Assembly (NCBI GenBank): GCA_046589965.1
Contig: JBKJVF010000114.1
Location: 1 to 11,083 of the forward strand
Reading direction: 5' to 3'
DNA from: JAJNPS01 sp046589965
GTDB taxonomy: Bacteria; Pseudomonadota; Alphaproteobacteria; Rhodobacterales; Rhodobacteraceae
Length of the DNA stretch: 11,083 nucleotides
Shown: positions 6,052 to 11,083 of the stretch, piece after piece
Numbering within the stretch: position 1 is the first letter of the stretch
Layout: each line of letters starts with the position of its first letter
Program-made: the position numbers and the translations under genes
The notes under the pieces: model-generated
What the model saw: the letters and a program-made list of their open reading frames with translations, nothing else
Databases searched by the model: none
Told to the model about the DNA's origin: nothing

Positions 6052-7278
6052 CTACTGGCCGACATTGGCGATCCAACCCTGTTCGATGGCAGAAATCCAG
6101 TCAGCTTGGAGTTCGGGCAGGGCATTCTGCCCCAGCACCGCAGCCGCAACGACAGATGGATGGGCGGGAATGGCGGCGAATTTCGCCTGCATCTGCGCAG
6201 AAAGGCGGTCGATCTCGATGGCCGGCTGCGCACCCCACACCTCGGGGCGTGCCTTTTCAAATTGCGCCTCGGCCGACAAAAGCAGGTTTTGGACCACCAT
6301 CGCCGCCGCCTTGTTGGGCGAATTGAAGGGGATCACGGTGTAGTTGGTGTTGCCGATGGTGCCGTCTGTCAGACCATAGGACCGCGTCGTGTCGGGATAG
6401 ATGCCGTTCTGGACCGCGATGCCGAACTGCGCGGGTTCGTAGTTGAAGGTCAGCGCAACCTCTCCATTGGCAAAAAGGTCGTTCATCTGCACGACCGTGG
6501 TCGGATAGGTCTGACCTTCGCGCCAGAGATAGGGTTCGAGGTCATTCAAAAGCGCCCATGTCTTTGTGGCGACCGCGTCGAATTGGGCCTGATCGAACGG
6601 GCCAAGCAATGCCTCGGGACCCCCCGCGACATGATAAAAGACGTGCCGCACAAACACCGATCCGTTGAAGTCCGCAGGCGCGGGATAGGTGAACTGGCCG
6701 GGATTGGCCTTGGCCCATGCAATCAAATCGGGGATCGACATCGGAGGGGTGGGTGTCCGCGCCAGGTCATGCGCAAAGGCAAACTGGGCCTTGGACCAGG
6801 GCACTTCACAGCCCTCGACGGGAACGCCAAAGTCGTTCGCGATGGCTGGGTTGTCCCAATTGATCAGCGCATTGTTGGGCAGGACGTCGGTATAGCCGCA
6901 AAAGGCAAGGCCCGCCTCTTTCATCGTGCGAAAGTTCTCGCCGTTGATCCAGATCAGATCGACCGCACCGGTGTCGGCAATCCCGGCCTCTTTCTCGCCC
7001 AGGACAATATTGACGGCCTCGACGGTGTCGGTCAGCGCGACACGGTTCAGGGTGATCCCGTACTGCGATGTTAGCATGCCGCCGATGGTGTCGCTGACAT
7101 AGGCGTTGATGTTGTCAGCGCCGCCCCACATGAACATGTTGACCGTGCCGCCTTGTGCCGCCTCGGTGATCTGGTCCCAGGACATGGATTTCAGGGCGGC
7201 GTCCTGGGGTGTTTCAGCCTGCGCCAGATGTGCCGCAAATGTGGCAGCCAGGGTCATGGCCAAGGTCCAAGTCTTCAT
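6052..7278 (-). CDS. Periplasmic ABC transporter substrate-binding protein, YnjB family
   Basis: This 408-residue solute-binding protein is probably the first gene of the operon. The chosen ATG gives a classical signal peptide, MKTWTLAMTLAATFAAHLAQA, with cleavage expected after residue 21. AGGA lies about 8-10 nt upstream of this start. The longer open frame to 7368 adds 30 residues without a signal-like character and is rejected. The stretch MFMWGGADNINAY (48-60) and the motif WINGENFRTMKEA (110-122) match what I recall of E. coli YnjB (COG4134), whose ligand is unknown though sometimes guessed to be thiamine-like. The mature protein has exactly two cysteines, C127 and C157, which may form a disulfide in the periplasm. 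There is no lipobox. The family is confident; the ligand is open. Confidence 0.9.
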   Translation of the reverse strand: MKTWTLAMTLAATFAAHLAQAETPQDAALKSMSWDQITEAAQGGTVNMFMWGGADNINAYVSDTIGGMLTSQYGITLNRVALTDTVEAVNIVLGEKEAGIADTGAVDLIWINGENFRTMKEAGLAFCGYTDVLPNNALINWDNPAIANDFGVPVEGCEVPWSKAQFAFAHDLARTPTPPMSIPDLIAWAKANPGQFTYPAPADFNGSVFVRHVFYHVAGGPEALLGPFDQAQFDAVATKTWALLNDLEPYLWREGQTYPTTVVQMNDLFANGEVALTFNYEPAQFGIAVQNGIYPDTTRSYGLTDGTIGNTNYTVIPFNSPNKAAAMVVQNLLLSAEAQFEKARPEVWGAQPAIEIDRLSAQMQAKFAAIPAHPSVVAAAVLGQNALPELQADWISAIEQGWIANVGQ

Positions 7279-7380
7279 TCCGATATTCCTGCCTTGATCA
7301 CGCAGTCTGGCAAGTCCACCCCGCGCGTCGGCGATGGATGCCCGAGCAACAGCGGTTGCGCCAGACACTTTTTTGCGAAG

Positions 7381-7395
7381 CAGGACGTTGTCCTG
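7381..7395. repeat. Short dyad CAGGAC-GTT-GTCCTG (possible operator)
   Basis: Perfect 6-bp arms surround a 3-bp centre, about 105 bp upstream of the binding-protein start and 138 bp upstream of the DUF2125-like start. The position suits a regulator of the divergent pair, but a dyad this short is common by chance. Confidence 0.35.
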
Positions 7396-7472
7396 AACCT
7401 CTCATCTGGAAAAGCGACCCCCCTGCGCGATGACAATCGCGTTTGCCGTCACGGTCCATGCCCGCAAAGCTC

Positions 7473-7501
7473 TTGACCAAAGCTGTTCCGGCAGTGACCA
7501 T
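7473..7501 (+). promoter_or_regulatory. Weak promoter candidate for the DUF2125-like gene
   Basis: TTGACC (7473-7478) is a 5 of 6 match to the -35 consensus. It is followed after 17 bp by GACCAT (7496-7501), only 3 of 6 for the -10. Transcription would begin near 7508, leaving about 25 nt of leader that contains the ribosome site AAGGTG. The poor -10 keeps this tentative. Confidence 0.25.
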
Positions 7502-7532
7502 CGCGCATCAATTCATCCAAAAAGGTGTCTCA

Positions 7533-9047
7533 ATGGCAAGGATCTATTTGGCGGGCAGTACCGCAGTCGCGCTTTGGTTCACAGCCTCAGGCGCGATGGC
7601 GCAGGTCACCGCAGAAGACGTCTGGCAATCGTGGAAGACGATGTCGGAAAGCGTCGGGCAGACGATCACCACCACAAGCGAGGCGCGCGAGGGCGACACT
7701 TTGGTCGTGGAGGGCCTGTCGCTGTCCATCAATGAGCCGACCGGACTTATCGGCGAAAGCGCCATCGGCACGGTGCGGTTCCGCGATACCGGAACCGGCA
7801 CGGTCGAAGTGACGATGCCCGAAACCTATCCGATCAGCATGACCATCCCGCCCGACGGAAGCGATAGCGATGGCCCCACGACCATCAAGATGACAATCAA
7901 CCAACCCGGCATGATGATGACGGCAGGTGGCAATGCCACCGACACCTCCTATGATTTTTCAGCGCCGACGATTGGCATCGACGTCACCGAAGTGGTGAAT
8001 GCCGAAGGTCCAGTAAACGTCAAGTTTGATGTCAACCTGACAGGCGTGGCCGGGCGCTATCTGATGACCGGTGCGACCGGTGCGAAAGACCTCGACTCCA
8101 CCTTTAGCGCAGCGTCGGCCGTTTTCACCGGAAGCGGGACCGAAGAAGCCTCCAACTTCAATGTCACTGTCAGCATTGCTGACGTGAAAGGGGCGACCAA
8201 GGGCAGCTTTCTGGGCGCAGACATGATGGCCAACATGGCCACTGCGTTGAACGCAGGCTTTGCCAGCAACGGCGGGATGTCCTACGGCAAAACCAGTTTT
8301 GACGTGAACATCGACGACGCCGGAGCCCAAAGCAAGATCACCGGCACCATGGACGGGGGCAACTTCGACTTTGGGATGGACAAGGTGCAGTTGACCTATG
8401 CCATCGGCATGAAGGCGGCCAATTATTCGATTTCGGGCAGCACGATCCCGTTCCCGCAGGTCGATCTGGGCTTTGGCGAATTTGCCTTTGACGTGCTGAT
8501 GCCGGTGTCCAAATCGGACACGCCGCAAAATTTCAGCTTTCTGACCAAAATGGTCGATCTGAAGATGTCTGACGACATTTGGGCGATGTTCGACCCGATG
8601 GGCCAGTTGCCGCGCGATCCGGCGACGCTGATCATCGATACCAAGGGAACCGCGAAGTTGAACGCTGACATCATGGACCCGGCATCAACCGCGACGATGC
8701 AGGATTCCTTTCCGGGAGAGCTGAACTCGTTGGACCTGACTCAGTTGCAGCTCAAGCTGGCGGGTGCCGTTGTGGACGGAAAAGGCGCGCTGACCTTTGA
8801 CAACACCGATCTGACGACGTTTCAGGGCATTCCCGCACCAACCGGCCAGATTGATGTGACCCTGACGGGTATCAACGCATTGTTGGACACGCTGGTAGCG
8901 ATGGGGATCGTCCCGGAGGATCAGATCATGGGTGCACGTATGATGCTGGCGATGTTCGCCAAGCCGGGCGATGCGCCGGATACGCTGGTGTCCACGATCG
9001 AGTTCAAGGACAAGGGCCTGTACGCAAACGGACAGCGGCTGCAGTAA
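7533..9047 (+). CDS. DUF2125-like secreted protein of unknown function
   Basis: This 504-residue protein is predicted to be exported. It starts with MARIYLAGSTAVALWFTASGAMA, a signal peptide probably cut after residue 23. AAGGTG lies about 5 nt upstream of this ATG; the longer frame from 7443 adds 30 residues that do not fit a signal peptide. The mature part is rich in alternating polar and hydrophobic residues, Gly, Thr and Asp, suggesting mostly beta structure with no membrane helix. A segment near residues 353-369, FDPMGQLPRDPATLIID, and the ending GLYANGQRLQ recall DUF2125 proteins of Rhodobacterales, which are distantly reminiscent of AsmA/DUF945 proteins. Mature-region cysteines are absent as far as I can see. 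It stands alone, divergent from the transporter and closed by its own terminator. No reaction is known, and membrane or periplasmic homeostasis would be a guess. Confidence 0.8.
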   Translation: MARIYLAGSTAVALWFTASGAMAQVTAEDVWQSWKTMSESVGQTITTTSEAREGDTLVVEGLSLSINEPTGLIGESAIGTVRFRDTGTGTVEVTMPETYPISMTIPPDGSDSDGPTTIKMTINQPGMMMTAGGNATDTSYDFSAPTIGIDVTEVVNAEGPVNVKFDVNLTGVAGRYLMTGATGAKDLDSTFSAASAVFTGSGTEEASNFNVTVSIADVKGATKGSFLGADMMANMATALNAGFASNGGMSYGKTSFDVNIDDAGAQSKITGTMDGGNFDFGMDKVQLTYAIGMKAANYSISGSTIPFPQVDLGFGEFAFDVLMPVSKSDTPQNFSFLTKMVDLKMSDDIWAMFDPMGQLPRDPATLIIDTKGTAKLNADIMDPASTATMQDSFPGELNSLDLTQLQLKLAGAVVDGKGALTFDNTDLTTFQGIPAPTGQIDVTLTGINALLDTLVAMGIVPEDQIMGARMMLAMFAKPGDAPDTLVSTIEFKDKGLYANGQRLQ

Positions 9048-9064
9048 CGCCGCGTTGTGCGATC

Positions 9065-9094
9065 AAAGGCCCCGGGTCATCCCCGGGGCTTTTT
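9065..9094 (+). terminator. Rho-independent terminator of the DUF2125-like gene
   Basis: An 8-bp all-GC stem, GCCCCGGG (9069-9076) with CCCGGGGC (9082-9089), closes a 5-nt loop. Flanking A-T pairs and a G-U pair extend the stem into a run of five T (9090-9094). It lies 17 bp after the stop codon. On the minus strand only three T follow the stem, so it may stop the convergent LLM gene weakly as well, whose stop is 5 bp away. Confidence 0.9.
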
Positions 9095-9098
9095 GCTG

Positions 9099-10145
9099 TC
9101 AGACCATCACCGTGTGATCGGCAACCATCTCTTGGACCATCGGGATGACCTTTGACCCGTAGAATCCGATCGATTCCAGCAATTCACCATGCGGCATCGG
9201 ACCGGTGGAATACTTCATGTCAAACCGCTGCACACCCAGTGTCGTGACCGTCTTGGCAATTTTGCGCGCCACGGTTTCGGGCGATCCGACATACAGCGAG
9301 CCATGCTCCACCTCTGCCAGATATTTGTCCTTGGTGACGGGCGGCCAGCCACGTTCACGCCCGATGCGCCCGAACATGTCGCGATAATGCGGCCACATCG
9401 CCTCACGCGCGGCCTCATCCGTCCTGGCGATATGGCCGGGGGAATGCACCCCGATGGGGCGCACCTTGCGGCCAAGCTGTGCCACGGCACGATGATAAAG
9501 GTCGACGTAAGGCGCAAACCGCGCCGGGTCGCCGCCGATGATCGCCAGCATCAGTTGCAGGTCCTGGCGGACCACGCGCACCACGGATTCCGGACTGCCG
9601 CCGACGCCGACCCAGGTCGTCAGCCCCGATGGACCAAGGGGCGGATACACCACCTGATTGGACAGGCTTGACCGATGCTGTCCCGACCAGGTCAACGCAG
9701 GCGTCCGCACCAGCTTGGCAAAAATGTCCAGCTTTTCCTCGAACAGCATTTCGTAGTCGTCCAGCGCGTGGTCGAACAGCGGATAGCTTTCGGTGAACGA
9801 TCCCCGGCCAAGGATCACTTCGGCCCGGCCGTTGGAAATCGCGTTCAGGGTCGAAAACCGCTGGAACACCCGGATCGGATCATCGGTCGACAACACCGTG
9901 ACCGCAGTCCCGAGGCGCAGACGTCTCGTTCGTCCCGCGATGGCGGCCAAAACGATCTCGGGCGCGGAAACGGCGAAATCGGACCGGTGATGTTCACCAA
10001 GACCCAGAAAGTAGGCCCCCGACTGATCGGCTACGACGCCCTCTTCGACCACATCGCGCAGGACCTGGTCCATGGGTTTGAGCTGCCCGTCGGACCCCTG
10101 CGTGACATCGCCAAAGGTATCAAGGCCAAGTTCGATCTGGTTCAT
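9099..10145 (-). CDS. LLM class flavin-dependent oxidoreductase (luciferase-like)
   Basis: This 348-residue cytosolic protein has the bacterial-luciferase TIM-barrel fold, which uses reduced FMN (or F420 in other clades) to oxidise an organic substrate with O2. The start region IELGLDTFGDV, GLGEHHRSDF (48-57), the RLGTAVTVLSTDDPIRVFQR stretch (77-96) and ILGRGSFTES (111-120) are family hallmarks. They resemble what I recall of the TIGR03858 group (Agrobacterium structure 2I7G). The frame stays open to 10487, but the added part is non-family sequence over the intergenic region. An ATG at 10163 (MTGPHAMNQ) is a possible alternative start; neither start has a strong ribosome site. LLM enzymes of this group often sit beside an FMN reductase gene, but none is seen. 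It is divergent from the short-chain dehydrogenase, with 182 bp between them. The substrate is unknown. Confidence 0.9.
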   Translation of the reverse strand: MNQIELGLDTFGDVTQGSDGQLKPMDQVLRDVVEEGVVADQSGAYFLGLGEHHRSDFAVSAPEIVLAAIAGRTRRLRLGTAVTVLSTDDPIRVFQRFSTLNAISNGRAEVILGRGSFTESYPLFDHALDDYEMLFEEKLDIFAKLVRTPALTWSGQHRSSLSNQVVYPPLGPSGLTTWVGVGGSPESVVRVVRQDLQLMLAIIGGDPARFAPYVDLYHRAVAQLGRKVRPIGVHSPGHIARTDEAAREAMWPHYRDMFGRIGRERGWPPVTKDKYLAEVEHGSLYVGSPETVARKIAKTVTTLGVQRFDMKYSTGPMPHGELLESIGFYGSKVIPMVQEMVADHTVMV

Positions 10146-10327
10146 AGCATGTGGTCCCGTCATCGATGTTCGAACCCTTACATAGTCGGCAGCGTCGCGC
10201 GAAAGAAGAGGGGGTAGACCGCACAGAAGCTGTTCGCCCACGAACCGCGCCCCAAACGCCCCTTTTCGCCTGATAGCAAAGGCTTTAGCCTGCCGCGAAC
10301 CGGTCGCACTGCAGGAGAACGGGCACA

Positions 10328-11065
10328 ATGGGAAGACTGACGGGAAAGACCGCGCTGGTGACTGCGGCCGGTCAAGGCATCGGCAAGGCGTCGGCGCTGG
10401 CGATGGCACGCGAAGGGGCGCGCGTGATCGCGACCGATGTGAACGAGGTGGCACTTGCCGCGCTGGCTGTTGAAGGTCTTGGCACACGCGTCCTGAACGT
10501 CCGGGACCCTGCCGACATTCTGGCAGCGGCCAAGGACATCGGCACGGTGGATATCCTGTTCAACTGCGCAGGTTTTGTGGCCAATGGCACCATCCTGGAT
10601 TGCGAAGAGGACCAATGGTCGATGTCGTTCGACCTCAACCTGACCGCGATGTACCGGATGTGCCGCGCCTTTCTGCCCGCGATGCTGGACAACGGTGGCG
10701 GGTCGATCATCAACATGGCGTCCGTCGTATCGTCGACGATTGCCGCCCCGAACAGGTTCGTCTACGGCGTCACGAAGGCGGGCGTGATCGGTCTGACCAA
10801 GGCCATCGCGGCCGATTTCGTAACAAAGGGCATCCGTTGCAATGCCATCTGCCCCGGCACCATCGAAAGCCCGTCGCTGAATGATCGCATGCGGGCCACC
10901 GGGGACTATGACGCCGCGCGCAAGGCGTTCATCGCGCGCCAGCCGATGGGTCGTATGGGCCAACCCGAAGAGGTGGCTGAACTGGTGGTGTATCTGGCAT
11001 CGGACGCGGCTGGATTTACCACGGGCACCACGCATGTCATCGACGGCGGGTGGTCGAATGTCTGA
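10328..11065 (+). CDS. Short-chain dehydrogenase/reductase, BDH2 / 2-keto-3-deoxy-L-fuconate dehydrogenase-like
   Basis: This 245-residue classical SDR is an NAD(H)-dependent alcohol dehydrogenase of the cytosol. The dinucleotide motif TAAGQGIG spans 12-19, with D37 at the end of strand 2 (IATDVN) favouring NAD over NADP. NCAG lies at 79-82. The catalytic set is S132, Y146 and K150 (YxxxK). The sequence closely parallels human BDH2/DHRS6 as I remember it, including LDCEE, IRCNAICPGTI and the ending VIDGGWS. Three arginines that bind the carboxylate in BDH2 (R144, R188, R205) correspond to R143, R187 and R204 here. Bacterial relatives are often 2-keto-3-deoxy-L-fuconate or related sugar-acid dehydrogenases, so a hydroxy- or keto-acid substrate is likely. 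AGGAGA lies 9 nt before the ATG. A downstream gene may overlap its stop. Confidence 0.93.
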   Translation: MGRLTGKTALVTAAGQGIGKASALAMAREGARVIATDVNEVALAALAVEGLGTRVLNVRDPADILAAAKDIGTVDILFNCAGFVANGTILDCEEDQWSMSFDLNLTAMYRMCRAFLPAMLDNGGGSIINMASVVSSTIAAPNRFVYGVTKAGVIGLTKAIAADFVTKGIRCNAICPGTIESPSLNDRMRATGDYDAARKAFIARQPMGRMGQPEEVAELVVYLASDAAGFTTGTTHVIDGGWSNV

Positions 11066-11083
11066 CGGCGCGTCGCATTCATG
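11058..11083 (+). CDS. Possible start of the next gene, cut by the window end
   Basis: An ATG at 11058 overlaps the dehydrogenase stop by 8 bp (ATGTCTGA) and opens MSDGASHS to the window edge. A second ATG occupies the last three bases. Short overlaps like this are common in operons, but eight codons cannot prove a gene or name a product. Confidence 0.3.

Larger units (their letters stand above)
7279..7532. other. Divergent intergenic region between the transporter operon and the DUF2125-like gene
   Basis: This 254-bp stretch must hold the promoters of both divergent units. I see the palindrome at 7381-7395, a smaller dyad GCAAC-AGCG-GTTGC at 7346-7359, and a T-run at 7369-7374. Open frames extend into it from both sides, but they encode no signal peptide or family motif and are taken as non-coding. 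No regulator gene is nearby. Confidence 0.6.

Noticed and set aside
6106..7074. Long + strand open frame (322 codons) over the binding-protein gene
   Set aside because: It lies wholly antisense to the YnjB-type gene and carries no recognisable motif.
10280..10291. Small dyad AGGCT-TT-AGCCT between the LLM and dehydrogenase genes
   Set aside because: Five-base arms are too short to separate from chance, and I found no second copy nearby.
10178..11035. Minus-strand open frame (285 codons) opposite the short-chain dehydrogenase
   Set aside because: The dehydrogenase has full family motifs and a ribosome site; this frame has neither.

Overview
The window looks like ordinary chromosome from a GC-rich alphaproteobacterium, most likely Rhodobacterales (roseobacter/Rhodobacteraceae-like). 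This rests on codon use, the style of the RsbW-type kinase fragment, and a large secreted protein that I recognise as the DUF2125 type common in that group. I see no phage, insertion sequence, CRISPR or RNA gene. Family names come from recalled sequence motifs; no search was run.

Layout: (1) 1-297, the 3' end of an RsbW-like anti-sigma factor/serine kinase gene, + strand. (2) 298-554, a non-coding spacer with a perfect 14-bp palindrome and a long inverted repeat. (3) 555-2147, a cytosolic gamma-glutamyltransferase-family enzyme, + strand. (4) 7278 down to 2141, a five-gene minus-strand operon: periplasmic binding protein of the YnjB type, two separate inner-membrane permeases, an ATPase with a C-terminal TOBE-like extension, and an HI0933/TIGR03862-like flavoprotein. 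The last four genes are tightly packed, with 4-, 4- and 8-bp overlaps, so translation is probably coupled. The flavoprotein gene converges on the gamma-glutamyltransferase gene and their stop codons overlap by 7 bp. (5) 7279-7532, a divergent intergenic region with a small palindrome. (6) 7533-9047, the secreted DUF2125-like protein, followed by a clear rho-independent terminator at 9065-9094. (7) 10145 down to 9099, a luciferase-like (LLM) flavin-dependent oxidoreductase, divergent from (8) 10328-11065, a short-chain dehydrogenase closely resembling BDH2/DHRS6 and bacterial 2-keto-3-deoxy-L-fuconate dehydrogenases. A further + strand gene may begin at 11058.

How the genes work together: the clearest unit is the importer. 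The binding protein would capture a solute in the periplasm, the two permeases and the ATPase would move it inward, and the flavoprotein, translated from the same message, may act on it in the cytosol. The substrate is not known from sequence. The gamma-glutamyltransferase-like enzyme could join the same metabolism, but it lies on the other strand and the link is only positional. The most interesting candidate for a poorly described system is therefore this YnjBCD-like transporter with a coupled flavoprotein. Nothing here looks like a defence system or mobile island.
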